In this document: positions 39,221 to 50,766 of the stretch, one piece after another
How positions within the stretch are numbered: position 1 is the first letter of the stretch
Layout of the letters: each line of letters opens with the position of its first letter
NCBI GenBank assembly: GCA_002633025.1
Contig: NMRB01000394.1
Location: 191,252 to 255,251, forward strand
Direction: 5' to 3'
Length of the DNA: 64,000 bases
From: Notospermus geniculatus
Lineage: Eukaryota; Nemertea; Pilidiophora; Heteronemertea; Lineidae
Program-made: the position numbers and the translations under genes
The notes under the pieces: model-generated
Databases searched by the model: none
What the model saw: the letters and a program-made list of their open reading frames with translations, nothing else
What the model was told of the DNA's origin: nothing

Positions 39221-40180
39221 ACCAACAAAAGAAAGTTTTAATACGGTTCTCAATCATGACGCTAGAATGTTTACAAATATTTTTAGAAAGGGTACAATAA
39301 TGTTGCGTTAAGGAGACACCTGGCCCCAAGGAGGTGTGACAAATATAGCAACAAGAGACGCTTCCGATGGGGACGCATATGGCACCAATGGGAAGAGACA
39401 CATGGTGACCTCAGGCGGTATCGAAACGCTTAACGAAGGGTGAATGATTCGTCGCTCAACTCAAGAATGATATTGAAAGCCGTATTCCAGGAAGAAGATG
39501 AAGCAAATCAAATGATATTCCACTTTTTTAATTGCAAACAGTTCAAACTTTATTATTAAAAGCCTTCATCTAGAAACTTGTGATATAAGCTTTGCTGCGT
39601 CTGTGTAGGCCTAGTTGTTAATTTTTACTGCGTGTAACAAAATGTAAAGCAGGGCAGCGTTTGATACACGATGGTCCTGCCTCGTACCCTGTCCAAACTG
39701 CAGTAAAAACACAGACAATCCTGTTGTTCTAGGGAGTTGTTGAGTCGGTAACAACGGATTGCGTGAGGGACCGTCATTATTAAACTGCATCACATAGCTA
39801 TCAGCGCTTTCGTCTGGGTGTCAGTAAGTTGAGATCTTCGCCCATTATCACTACAGTATGAACGTATGACAATACCATTGTCATTAACTTTAAGAGGCCG
39901 ATATTGTAACATTAAGTGGCATAATTTCATCTGTTCATTCCAGACAAGTAACATGACCCCAATGTTTCCTTTTCTGTTGTGACAACATTAACATCTATGG
40001 GACCGACAGCCAGGGTTGCTACAAGTAGTCCAATGCGGGTACCGGGTATCGACGACAATAGAAAGAATATTCATTGGCGACGATCAGCTTCCCCGAAGGT
40101 CCTAGGGTCATACATCAGAAAGTCCGTTGACCTCTTTTTGTAAGCGGCTGATGGTCAACAAGCAAAGCATTCGAAACATA

Positions 40181-40398
40181 CTCTAGATTCGTTCTTCTAA
40201 GGTTACTTCAGATATTCATGCTGTAGGTTTGTTTAGGCCTAGCCCACAATTCATACAAAGAATATATTGATTCTATTCAACATAACTGACCAATGAATGA
40301 GTCTTGCGTTACAGCTCTTTATTTTGCCATGCATATTCAATAGTGTAGGCGGTCATATGGGTGTTCAGAAAAGTAACCTTAGAACAACGAATCTAGAG
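40181..40398. mobile_element. TA-flanked MITE, present only in copy 1
   Basis: Ends CTCTAGATTCGTT(C/G)TTCT and onward are inverted repeats of about 28 bases with one mismatch. TA dinucleotides flank both sides (40179-40180, 40399-40400). Copy 2 has the empty site with a single TA at the matching place (GAAACATATATTA, about 53795-53807). Together this shows insertion by a Tc1/mariner-type mechanism. Length is 218 bp; it is non-coding. Confidence 0.9.
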
Positions 40399-40556
40399 TA
40401 TATTTTCCGAACCATACATGTACGACAGTAAACGTAAATTAGGACCTCACTTGGCGAATAGGAAAGGAAGGAGTGAAGCAACTGAAACAGAAACGAGAAC
40501 AAAACAGAACCAATTTCCTCCGGCATGGTCACCTGCAATTTGCAGTTAGGCTACAT

Positions 40557-40590
40557 CCAACCCAACCCAACCCAACCCAACCCAACCCAG
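40557..40590 (+). repeat. CCCAA microsatellite, expanded in copy 1
   Basis: Copy 1 has CCAA, five CCCAA units and CCCAG. The matching place in copy 2 (about 53960-53973) has only one CCCAA unit between the same ends. A simple slippage length difference. Confidence 0.85.
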
Positions 40591-42263
40591 CGATGCTCCA
40601 TCAACATTCCGTGCAAAGTCGCGTGAAAATTGTCGCATTCAGTGATGTTTGAACATCTCGTGTTGCATAACAACAAGAATGTACACAACGCTTAGATTTT
40701 ACCTTTTCATTAAGGTTTAATCAGCATGAAAAGCGTCCAATCTGTGGCTGGCAAACCATCAGGCAATCACCCACGCTCGAGGCTTTGATGTTGTCAAGTG
40801 GCCATTGAGAATCAATCCCGGGAATAAGCTGACGGCCGAAATCGATTTAATCTATGATATTAATCCATGAGATTCGAACGAAAGAAGGCCACGCCTGCGC
40901 CTTATTCAATGTTCTATACAGTTCAGAGAACAATGGAAACTGGCATTGACAATTGGTGTCTGGAAACCCTGACGTGATTCCAGCAAGCCACGAGTTCCAA
41001 ATGAGATTCTCGTCACGGTTCCTTTCTGCAGACCTACCCATGTGTAATATCCTATGCTTGACACTGACGGCTACATCTCAAATCGACCTTGAGAGTTATG
41101 TAGCTTTAATTACTCCAGTATGGACGACTAATGAGAGGGCACGGTGTTCAAGTGTTCAGCGACAGCCGACCGATGACCACGAATTCCAGACGCGTGCCAT
41201 GGCCATTACGGTGACCAAATATTCTCGAGGTAGTCATCAATGTCAACTTAATTGATATTTCGACACGAAATCATAGTTGACCGCGCAACACATCCCTTGG
41301 AGTTCGTTCCGAAGAACATTTTGCATTCTGCACTGTCTGCTGGAACACAGTAGCATGTTCTGCATTTTGGGGTCCATGAAGAGCATTGTATAAAGTAGCC
41401 GAGTTGACTCGTCACGGGGCAACATTAAATTTCTTGGTCGTGAAGGAACTTCTCTACAGCAGCAGTCATGAGTACTGGCTGAGCAAACATTTCACAGCTC
41501 GGCGGAAAGACCTCGATACATGCTGGACACATCCCATAACTTTGATGATGCCGCGCACATCGACTGTGACAATACAGCAATATCACAGGAACGTTGAGAT
41601 TTTACAGCAAATTTGATTAAACCAACCGTCCAATTATATTAAACAGCCTCTGCATCACGCAAGGTCGATTGTCTTTATGACTTGGGAAGTAAACCCGGAA
41701 AGCATTGTTCAACAGCATATTCTTTTACGCCCCTTCTTATCATCACGATGGTAAAACGCAGTGTGCACACAAAGTAACACTGCTGGGGGGTTTGTAAGTT
41801 CAAATGGAGTATTCACCCTTTTGGTGGGACCAGGTCAAGATGGAACGATAGGAGATTGCATTCGTCCCTCATCATTGTTATCTGACGGAGAGACGATTTG
41901 CAACATCAACACAACTGAAAAACAATCTTGCGAGAAATCTTAGACCGTCATCAAGGACGTGACACCAAAAGGCGAAATTTCGTGATGAGGCATGAAAATG
42001 ATGATACCTTGGGGCTGATCGCGGAAGAAACCCAGGAAGTTGATCATTCTGCAGCTGATCATGCTGATATGCCATCAAGTGACACCAATTTATGCAGACA
42101 CACAAAATACCGTGTGAAAAAGATAGGTTCTATTTTCGACTGATGTATTCTCTGAGACAGGGTTTTCCTCCAAGATTCTAAGTCAATGCTCCTAGACTGC
42201 GTAACAAAGGACAATACGGGCCTACAAACGATGGCACCTCCTATTGTATGGACAGAACAGCAG

Positions 42264-42391
42264 CGAGTTTTCGCAAAGCCCCCGAAACGCCAACGCGAAC
42301 GCCTATATATTTGTTCGGTGTCTTCTTCGCGGCATCGAAAAATGGGTTTGGCGTTCGCGTCGACGTTTCGGGGGCTTTGGGAAAACTCTCT
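42264..42391. repeat. Fold-back element with ~40-bp arms (copy 1)
   Basis: GAGTTTTCGCAAAGCCCCCG and onward to about 42304 is reverse-complemented at about 42350-42391. The inner loop is about 45 bases. It is a decayed relative of the AATAGGGAGTTTTCGC family and is present at the same place in both duplication copies, so it predates the duplication. Confidence 0.75.
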
Positions 42392-45322
42392 AATGACGAT
42401 GAATCAGTGCGGACATCACAACAAACACCACTCCAATACCACAGATTTATCATTCACTGTACAGGAGTTCAAGCAGAAGATTCCACTTTGAAGATGCTTC
42501 GTGAAAACACACGACCGTTGTTCCTTCACCTCGAAGCACACGAAAGCGTGTTTGGATTCCAAACATGGCCGACGCGGCACTTCAAACGGTCATCCGCAAG
42601 CAACTATCAATTCGGTGCATTATCAAAACAATAATACAGTATGATTTCGCCCTTTCGCTGAGCCCCTGAGATGTTGTTTAATGATAACCTGCAAAGGTAA
42701 GCTTTGGGTTATGATATGTTTTTCCGCTCTGTCTGCATATCTGGTAAGTGCAAAACCGCTGGAACCTAAATATTGACGGAACGTCATCGCTTCAAGTGTA
42801 GGTGAAAGTGCAAAAATGAAACAAAATGTAAAGAAATGATTGAAAGAAGAAGTGGTAGACCAGTAAAGGCAAACTGCTCTTGAGAGATCGAACATGAAGA
42901 ATAGAAGGCTACTGCAACTAATATCAAATTGAATGGAAAGAAGCTCAGGAATATTAGTTAAAGCTTGGTCAGCTGGGCGGGGCCGGGCGATTGCCTACAC
43001 CAGGTGACCCCCTTCAGAGTGGTCCATCGAGATGTAGCTTAAGGGCGAGTTAATCACAATCCTTTAATCGTGTTTTACTCAACAATAGAAATCTGTGAAC
43101 AGGGGACTCTTGCTGTTTTTCAAGGACCAGATTAAGTGTAAATATCCACTCGTCCTCACACCAAGCTCTTTGGACCCTTATCACCCTATTTTCTCTACTC
43201 CTCTAGAAATACCCTTGCGATCTTTGATGTCTGCGTCCCTTATTATTGTTTCTTTGTTGGCAACCTTCCTCCTGTTTTCCTTTTGGACCCGCTCAATAAA
43301 TGCCAGCTTCAATCCATGTTTTCATTAAGTTGGAAATATTTTCCTAAGCAAAAGTTGTTGATGCAACGTGCTGAGCCAGAGATGCAAAGTTCCGCGGCCA
43401 AAGAAGTTGGCGAACCTTAGGTAATCTTGACGTAGCACCTTTTTCAACTTCGAAAGAGTTACAGCACGAAATGTGCCATTCCTTGAACAGAATCGAAATC
43501 ATGTTTAGACAATCGTGCGCCACTGAAGCTGATATTTCGACTCATCAAACCTGCGATTCAGGGAAAAAGACGAGAAGAGTGCAAACAACGTGATAGAGGC
43601 ACTGGATTCCAAACATTCTTCATTGATAACCCACCTGACCAATTCCAACCCCACCTCCTCTGCCATTTTAGGTTCTTGTTTAATAAGGGGTGGAAAGATG
43701 GATGGATTTAGGGACAAAAAGACCACCAAGGCGGGGCGATAAAAGGCTTCTTCAACTGCATAGTGGGGTTGACTTTAGTTGTCACATCGACGTGGGATAG
43801 GGAAATGATGGATGATGCAGAGGTATGCAACGAATTCCTCACTCCCTCACCAACCAGAACAATGAGAAAGCATGCTATGGTAAAAGAGACAAAGTTCACA
43901 TCATGTGTAATGTGACACGTTGTTCTGTGCACACCTGTGTACAGATTGAAAGAAAACTATACCGTGCACAGAAGCGGTAAGGCATTGGCGTTTTACCAAA
44001 GTATCACCGATGCGTAGAATATAATTTCGCATTAAATGCTCATATTCTCCCCGGGAAATAACAAGATATGTTTAAATAACTGTGAGACAGTTTACATCCA
44101 TTCTTTCTATTCTTACGGTAATAATAGAACACAGTGACCGCCGTGTTCTCTCAAAATGTCTTCAGGCACCAACATTTTAATAGTATGTTACCGAGAAAGA
44201 CCGGGACCTGGATTTAAATTGACCAGTGTGTACATACGTTTTAAGAAAAACAAATAGTAACTTACAAGGCCGTATTATTTGTGTACATTATATTACATTG
44301 TATGTGTATGTAAAGGCCTATCAAATTTACCGGTAAGATCCAACTAGTCTGATGGTCAGAAAAGTGTACGAAGTGATCAGGTTATGAGAAATTTCCGAAT
44401 TATAGATTCTTGTCGACAGATTCGGAAAAAAAGGGTTTTGAATGAAAATTTGTAGTTCATTTTCAGTTATTCGGTGCCAACTTTGTTCTTTCAAATGTTA
44501 GGCCTACCAACAATGTTTTGGTGATACCGCTGTGAACGCAAATCACTTTTCTGGCATAGCAATCATTCATTCATCTATAATTGCGCTTGGTTCGATTTAA
44601 CACTCTTCTTTATCATTTCAACGAAGCTATACCGTGAAAAATTTTGCACCCGACTTGCTGGAAATCGCACACGATTATCTCCATCCATCTGGTATTAACT
44701 TATAAGCAAAGCTATCGAAGGATTAGAATTAAAGATGGCAACCAGTTATGTTGACATATGCGACCTGTCGCATATAACAAAGACTAATGAAGACAGATTG
44801 AGCGAATTGCTCTGACAAATATTGGTATCTCATCACGATAATCCTTAAATGTCGTGAAGAATAAAGGATGAGCATATCAATCGACGCGATTGAGATTCAA
44901 ATACTATCCTTTCATGAAATGGGAACCCTCCAGGATTTCCGATGTTTCGTGCAGTGGTTAAAAGACGCGAACCAGCAGCCGAGACAATCATGACAATTGC
45001 CATCAAGCTCCTGACAGCTCCTGAAACAAAAGCTCGATGAATGATTGATCTACTTCCAAACGATCACACCCGTGATCCATCATGTTACATGTAGGTCTGA
45101 ACAGCCTCGTGTAATTTGCGTACAAAATTGAGATTGATCAATTCAACTATCTGGATTTTGTCAGCAACTGGAATCTTACACGGACATACTGAGATTTGTT
45201 GATTCACAAAAACGACACCAAATGTATTAGAGCAGAGAATCTCCATGCCAAATGAATGGACTCCAATACTAATATCGCCATCTTGTATTAGCAGCGCTGA
45301 ACTCTCGTTTACTGAGTGGCAG

Positions 45323-45451
45323 TGTTCAAGTGCCAACCGACCAAGTCAATTACCAAACGTAGCCCCAAGTCCATATACGGGCTGCAGAGCTTGGAACGAT
45401 ATGGAACACAGGAGGCGCTACAGGTGGTCAGCGATGATGGAATCTCCGCAG
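45323..45451 (+). CDS. Candidate exon in duplication copy 1 (unknown product)
   Basis: An open frame crosses this stretch, bounded by GGCAG at the 5' side and a strong splice donor CAG/GTAAGG at 45449-45456. There is no ATG, so it would be an internal exon (129 bp, symmetrical length). The translation around VFKCQPTKS ... DDGISAG matches no family I know. Compared with copy 2 (58711-58839) there are three base changes, all at third codon positions and all synonymous in this frame. That is suggestive but few in number. The acceptor's pyrimidine tract is weak. Confidence 0.25.
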
Positions 45452-46120
45452 GTAAGGTTTCAACCCTTGAGGCCGTCGCTGCGTATCTTCTTTCTGCCTC
45501 CCAACCTGGCCCGAGGTCATTCTTTGTCAGCAAAGAACAATCACCTTTGGACAATTGCACCAGTGCGGGAGTGACTGAGGGGACACAAAGTGGTAAGATA
45601 TGTTTTGGCGTTTGATAATTCGTGTAACGCCATGAACATGGTCGTGAGATGATAATAATTCTTCCTTTGAGGAGAAGCGACAGACATGACAGATGAAGAA
45701 AGAACGTCCAACAACAGCATTATCGAGAGAGGATCGTACGCGTCTGTTGCCTTGGAGAATTGCAAGCGACCAGAAAATGGATTAGAGACAGATTATAGGA
45801 TTGAAGGACTCGAGCTGTCGAGCCAGGGTCTCTCGAACTGACAGCTCCGCACACAAGATCAAACGGGTCATTATCTTGCCGCCAATGGGCAGATGATTGT
45901 CGCTGGTGTCACCTTTTGAACATCGTCAGTTGGTGCATCACAGGGACTACTGGTTGTTGCTCACGCTTCGCTCAGCCGGTAAACAAGGAATAAAACACAG
46001 ACTGACACAATCACGATTAGATATGCCATTTGGCAAAGGTGACGAAGCGTTTATCATGGGGGAGATAGCGTATCACAATAGGAAGATGCGCGACCGCTAT
46101 TAAGCTCTTTTCAAAGTCGA

Positions 46121-46150
46121 TGTCGCCGTCAAATTAGGCGGCGACATCAG
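46121..46150. repeat. Small hairpin GATGTCGCC / GGCGACATC
   Basis: GATGTCGCCG ... GCGGCGACATC forms a stem of about 10 bp around a short AT-rich loop. It is retained in copy 2 (about 59502-59533), where only the loop differs. No terminator context applies in a eukaryote; its function is unknown. Confidence 0.5.
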
Positions 46151-46542
46151 CCTCATCCAGACTCAAGCAGCGGAAAAACCAACAGCAGCCTCATTCTGTT
46201 AGTTCTTTATTCCAGGAGACTGCCATCATTGCAGAACATCTGCGTTGCTGAATTCACAATCTCTGCTACACCTATCCAAACTTGTTGACTGTCTGTTCGC
46301 GCATGAAAATCATGAAATAGTGGGAGAGGTGGTGTCGGAGGGTCTTCGTGTTCAGGCTTTACGACGACGTGTAAACTTGGCCGAAGAAGCTGGCCTACTG
46401 ACTGTCTTCAACACGAGCATGCAAAGTATACTTGTGTAATGCAATGATCGACAGGTGTTGTAGGCCTATAATGGACATGATGGACCATCTTTCCCACAGG
46501 TGATTGAGACATGCATTGCAGGGGTGGTGGGTTTGTTTTGCT

Positions 46543-46611
46543 CCGGTCTACTAACGTATACCTCGAAGTAATACAATATATATTTCTTCGAAGAATGCGT
46601 TAGTAGACCGG
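46543..46611. repeat. Hairpin followed by a G14 run (copy 1)
   Basis: CCGGTCTACTAACG at 46543-46556 is exactly reverse-complemented at 46598-46611, and inner parts (CTTCGAAG) pair further. It is followed by a homopolymer of 14 G at 46625-46638. The same unit is at 60121-60187 in copy 2, where the stem is longer and the G-run shorter (11). It looks like a short fold-back element. Confidence 0.7.
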
Positions 46612-47699
46612 GGCATACTGGGGCGGGGGGGGGGGGGGTTATTACCGGGGTATGACTCTTTGGACCTCTGAAACACCACCACCCCTGTAATGCATGCCGC
46701 TCAAGCCCCTGTGGTCTTTCCAAAACATGGACGGAACAATTACAAACAATATTAACCATGTCGATAGACGAATTTACCTTGATATGAATGTGTTCGATGA
46801 CGTCCTCTCCGGCTACTGCTCGTCTTCAATGAACCAATGACCACTGGAATAAAGCGACAATCTAATGATGTCCAAGTGCTGCGACCACAAGCTACACTAC
46901 TGATATCCAAACAATTTAGTACCAGTTCAAGCGTCATATAACACTGTCATAAAAATGAGAACATCCCTTTAAATGTCCTAGCAGACGATACTACCACATC
47001 ATGTAAAATGTGTTACCCGCGGGAATCTCGCGGTTGGAATGACAGAGGTGTCTCGAACCATGCAATGTGAACACTGAGCCTCAACCAATGATTGGCATCT
47101 GGCCAGTATGGGAGGACAATGTTAGCTATAAGTAGCCCCGAAGGGCGCGTGCCACCGCTACCTCGATCAAATTGTCGGCGAGATCAAAGAAAAGGACGTG
47201 TTGAACTCTCAATGACAGTGGTTTGGGATCTCGTTGTGTCTTTAGCCAGCGTCCCGATCATCTGGCGCTGATACATCATCTTCGTAAATGAAGTTAATGA
47301 TGTGTTATGACTAATATCTTCCTGAGATATAGCCCTAAAATATATTACATAACACATCGCAACATGGCCCGCGTCTGCACCCCTCAAGTGTGATTAAAAC
47401 TCAGCAGTAGCAGCTGCTTGCGTTGGGATATCGTAAGTCCAAGGACCCTTACAAAAGACCCGGTGTGCCGTGTGTGACCCGTTCCATTCATTCCTTTTAC
47501 AAACTGAAATTGTTTCACGGAACCCAAACGAAGTAGAATTTGGCGCCGTCACGGGATTCGTGTCCCAACTCTGCGACACCACCTGCTTCCCCACCAAGAT
47601 TCCTCATCCACTCCACTTCAACCCCCAACCCACTAGGCCTAGACCTATACCTCAACTGGAACAGGACCAGAGTGAAAGAACGCCGTGGTATTCCCTTAC

Positions 47700-48257
47700 A
47701 TTACTAGTCCGGCAGCAGATGGATTGAACCGTGCAATGTGGTCTATAGAAGATTTTTTTGTTTGATTTAAGAGAGTTCAATATGTAGTTTTAGAATCTGC
47801 CTGATGACACATTGGCATCCTTGGGCAATCTTAGTTATTTCGGTTTCCATGGCAACGTGAAGTAAAAACCGTGAAATTTGTTTAATGCCGAATATTTTTT
47901 ACTCAGGTGTGCTAATGTTTCAGTTTAAAGGTGAAGCCATATCTCATATTAGATAATGGACATATTCTTTGCGTGGATATGTCTATTAGATATCAATCTT
48001 ATGGAATCCGATCGGTTCGGATCATTGAATTTGATTGAATGAGTGTTCTGGGCGTATTTCCGAAGATGGGCTAATCGCGGAAAATTCGCGCGCTAATGAG
48101 GTCGCTAATGATATGCAAGGACGTCACGACTTAGGTGGATTTGACGTCAAATCTAGGCCGCGGCCACCTGACTGATCTCGTGCGTACGTTTCAAATGGAT
48201 AATGCATTAGCCTCATTCTGAATGCAGCGGGTCTGGGTGACACAACCAAGACCCGCT
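47700..48257. other. Intergenic between copy 1 and the Harbinger element
   Basis: No gene is recognised. It ends in a small stem (AGCGGGTCT at 48226-48234, AGACCCGCT at 48249-48257) that abuts the Harbinger terminus. It resembles the GGTTTGGTGTCGCAACCAAG repeat at 51590-51731. Confidence 0.5.
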
Positions 48258-48289
48258 CAGTGGGTGAGGTCAAATCGTCGAGTTAACAC

Positions 48290-48540
48290 AGAGTTAACAC
48301 TAACTCTAACACTAACACCAGTGTTAACTCTGAATTTTGACCTCTCATCAAACTCCCGAGTTAACACTGGGTTAAACACGAGTTAACACTTTGGAGACTT
48401 CGTGTTAGTGTTAACTCCGGGTTATCCTGGAGTTAACCTGAGCACTAGGTTTTGATTTGACAAAATTGTACTACAAAAAGCATTATGATAACACTAATCC
48501 CTAGAGGTTAACTAAGAGTTAACACTTTTAGAGGTCAAGT
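48290..48540. repeat. Left subterminal GTTAAC-motif array of the Harbinger element
   Basis: About ten copies of GTTAAC/AGTTAACAC-type words occur in both orientations. An inverted copy of the element's own terminus is included (TTGACCTCTC at about 48337-48347), which makes 48264-48347 a palindrome of about 85 bp. Another direct copy (GAGGTCAAGTGTCAGAGTTA) at 48531-48550 overlaps the 5' edge of the transposase frame. Such subterminal arrays are candidate binding sites for the element's own proteins. Confidence 0.7.
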
Positions 48541-48562
48541 GTCAGAGTTATTAGTCGCAGCC

Positions 48563-49489
48563 ATGTTGTTCTTGCCAGCAATGCAAGCTGCGGCTGCTGG
48601 TTTTCGCCAAGAAAACTATGAAAGAAGCCCCGCTGTTTCAGGGGAACCAGTCCACAGACACGTGCGAATAATGGAGGAAGAGCTTGAGCAGATAACTGAA
48701 GAATATCACATTTTTCGAAATGATGGGAAGGCACTGTTCAAGACATCAGAAAAGCGCATGAAGACGTTTCTGCTATATTTGGCCTCGGGGGGCTACCACA
48801 GGCAAGTTGGATATACCCAAGGTATTGCCAAATCAACTGCAATACTCCATAACCATGAAGTGGCAGAGTTCTTTTTCGAAGTGAGCCCCAGGTACATTTC
48901 ACTTCCAAATCTGGGTGAACTGGGTGTTTTGAGCTCCAGAGTTCAGGACGTGGAAGGAAATGAAAGAGAGGTTGTTCTTTATATTGATGGGGTCATCGTG
49001 AAAATTCAACGGCCAGATCATGCTGGAGATGGATATTATTGTGGGAGAAATGGGAAAGCATGCGACTCGATAAATGTGCAGTACGTCGTTGATAAATTCG
49101 GCCAGGTCCGTCACGTCATAAGTGGCGTACCAGGGGCAACACATGACAAGACAGCAGCAGAGTGGTCCCCAGAATTCATGGCCTTTCTGGATGAGCTCCC
49201 AGAGCGATATGCTGTCCTTGGCGACCCTGCATACAGAGGTTTGCATCGAGCTGTTATCCACACTTTTACAGGACGAAACCTGAATCCAGCTCAGTTAGCC
49301 TTCAATGACAGATGTACAAGGCTTCGCCAGATTGTGGAGAGATCTATTGGTGCAACAGAGTTGAAGTGGCGTATGAATCAGCTGAAGGAAAACCGCTATG
49401 CTGCAAAATCCGGTCCAGAGTTCGCCTCAAAATGCACAATTGCAACATGTGTATTACACAATAGGTTCACCAACTTCCTTAATAACTAG
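48563..49489 (+). CDS. PIF/Harbinger transposase (DDE_Tnp_4 type)
   Basis: From the first in-frame ATG (48563) the protein is 308 residues. An earlier in-frame GTG at 48539 is not a likely eukaryotic start. The DDE catalytic triad is in place: D142 in LYIDGVIVKI, D221 in VLGDPAYRG and E259 in RQIVERSIG. The family's GATHDKTAAEW segment (D195) and the C-terminal ATCVLHNRF block are also present. The N-terminal helix-turn-helix region is shorter than in typical members (usually 350-400 residues), so an upstream exon or some N-terminal loss is possible. The enzyme would cut and join transposon ends in the nucleus, needing the Myb-like partner for import and DNA binding in studied Harbingers. A polyadenylation signal AATAAA lies at 49667-49672. 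The frame is open with the catalytic residues kept, so it may be recently active. Confidence 0.9.
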   Translation: MLFLPAMQAAAAGFRQENYERSPAVSGEPVHRHVRIMEEELEQITEEYHIFRNDGKALFKTSEKRMKTFLLYLASGGYHRQVGYTQGIAKSTAILHNHEVAEFFFEVSPRYISLPNLGELGVLSSRVQDVEGNEREVVLYIDGVIVKIQRPDHAGDGYYCGRNGKACDSINVQYVVDKFGQVRHVISGVPGATHDKTAAEWSPEFMAFLDELPERYAVLGDPAYRGLHRAVIHTFTGRNLNPAQLAFNDRCTRLRQIVERSIGATELKWRMNQLKENRYAAKSGPEFASKCTIATCVLHNRFTNFLNN

Positions 49490-49768
49490 AGGAGAAAAAG
49501 AACATAGCTGGCAACGTATTCGAACAGGAGGAGGACCATTTATTGTCACTCTAAAAAACTTTTGTAAAACATTTCCATCATCCACATCAAACTGATGCCA
49601 TATAAGACATCAATAACTTCTTTGGCACTTATGATTCTGATTCTGAACATATAAATATCAACAAGAAATAAAAGTAAAAGGTAACAATCAAACTAGTTTT
49701 GTGTTCAACATTATGGTCACTCTCATCACACCAATCTGCAATTGGCCTAGCTCCTCTCAGATTATTCA

Positions 49769-50766
49769 CTAATCAGTGTCCTCGGTTTCTTCTTCTTGGT
49801 CTTCGACAGTGACATCGCATTCAACATTTTCGACCTGCATATTGGCCTGGGCAAATATGGCCATTCGAATCAGAGTTAGTTCGCCAAGTATTGAACTATA
49901 GAGTTTGTTCTGTTGCGCCATCAGTTTCAGGTGTTGTTGTTGAAAAGAGACGGAGTCAGAAAGAAAATCATTTCGTTTCTTCTTCGCTGGAGGAGGGGTG
50001 AGGTCATCATCAGTTTGGGATTTCCTGGCAGAAGCCTGAGAAGGCTTCGAATCAGCGGGCAACTGTTTCCCTTTGCTTGCAGCGAGTGTGCGAAAGCCAC
50101 AACTTGAAATGGAAGGTCTAGGCCTAGTTGTGGCACTACCATGACTACTGTTGGTCATGGTGCTGGAAGTTGGCCTAGGCCCAGGTTCTGGTCTCCCTGT
50201 TGCTGTTGGTAGTGGTAGGCCTAGGCCCAATGGATTTAGACCTAGGAACTCGTCTTCAATTTCAAGAGCAAGCGACAAGGTGGCAGCATCAGACGGGTGG
50301 TCTGCAGCTTGAGAAACAGGCTCATCGGCAGTTAGGCCTAGGCCCAGACCTGATGTGGAAAAACCTGCGTCTCCTGAGGCTGATGGTCTTGCGATGACGC
50401 CTGGTGTTAGGATGACATTTGGCCGCACAGCACCACCCTTGGGATAGTACAGAGTGTAGTAGGCTTCGTATCTTTGAAACAACTCCTCTGAAAATCTTAG
50501 CTTTGGCCTGCCATCAGTGCCAATTCCTGAAGTGTTAAGTTCAGTCAGAATGGTTCTGTACTCCTTCCCAAGGTTTTTTAAGAGGTTATCAATGATGGAG
50601 CCATCCGGAATTCCGAAGCAGGATTCGGCAATTCTTTGTTGAAATTCCGGAACAGTACCACTACGTTTTGCCAGCAGCCATTCATGGTTCTTTCAATCAG
50701 CTCATCTAAAACACGGAGTATTTTTTCAACAGTCCACCTGAACCGCTTTTTGGCAGCTTCTGCCAT
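49769..50766 (-). pseudogene. Harbinger Myb/SANT-like protein gene, one frameshift
   Basis: Reading leftward, a start at 50766 gives MAEAAKKRFRWTVEKILRVL, a typical Myb/SANT first helix. That frame then drifts into a stop at 50578. The neighbouring frame, open from about 50692 to the stop at 49769, continues the trihelix-like domain (EFQQRIAESCFGIPDG, then NLGKEYRTI) and a Pro/Ser/Gly-rich tail ending in an acidic EDQEEETEDTD. So one small indel near 50690-50695 breaks a protein of about 330 residues. The second frame has many Gly-Leu repeats made by TAGGCCTA DNA words. In known Harbingers this protein binds DNA and brings the transposase into the nucleus. The minus-strand AATAAA at 49544-49539 lies inside the 3' region of the transposase unit. 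A sequencing error could mimic the break. Confidence 0.75.

Larger units (their letters stand above)
39221..47699 (+). repeat. Segmental duplication, copy 1 (8.48 kb)
   Basis: This whole segment is repeated in the same orientation at 52357-61572. Homology starts abruptly at ACCAACAAAAGAAAG and ends at CCGTGGT(A/C)TTCCCTTA; flanking sequence on both sides is unrelated. By eye the copies differ by a few percent substitutions plus small indels. Copy 1 alone carries the 218-bp insertion at 40181 and a longer CCCAA array at 40557. The segment has no terminal repeats of its own and no recognisable gene apart from one candidate exon (45323). It may be a true segmental duplication or, less well supported, an assembly of two haplotypes in series. 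Confidence 0.95.

Noticed and set aside
46245-46439. 64-codon frame in copy 1
   Set aside because: A one-base indel in copy 2 (about 59738) breaks it, so it is not kept.
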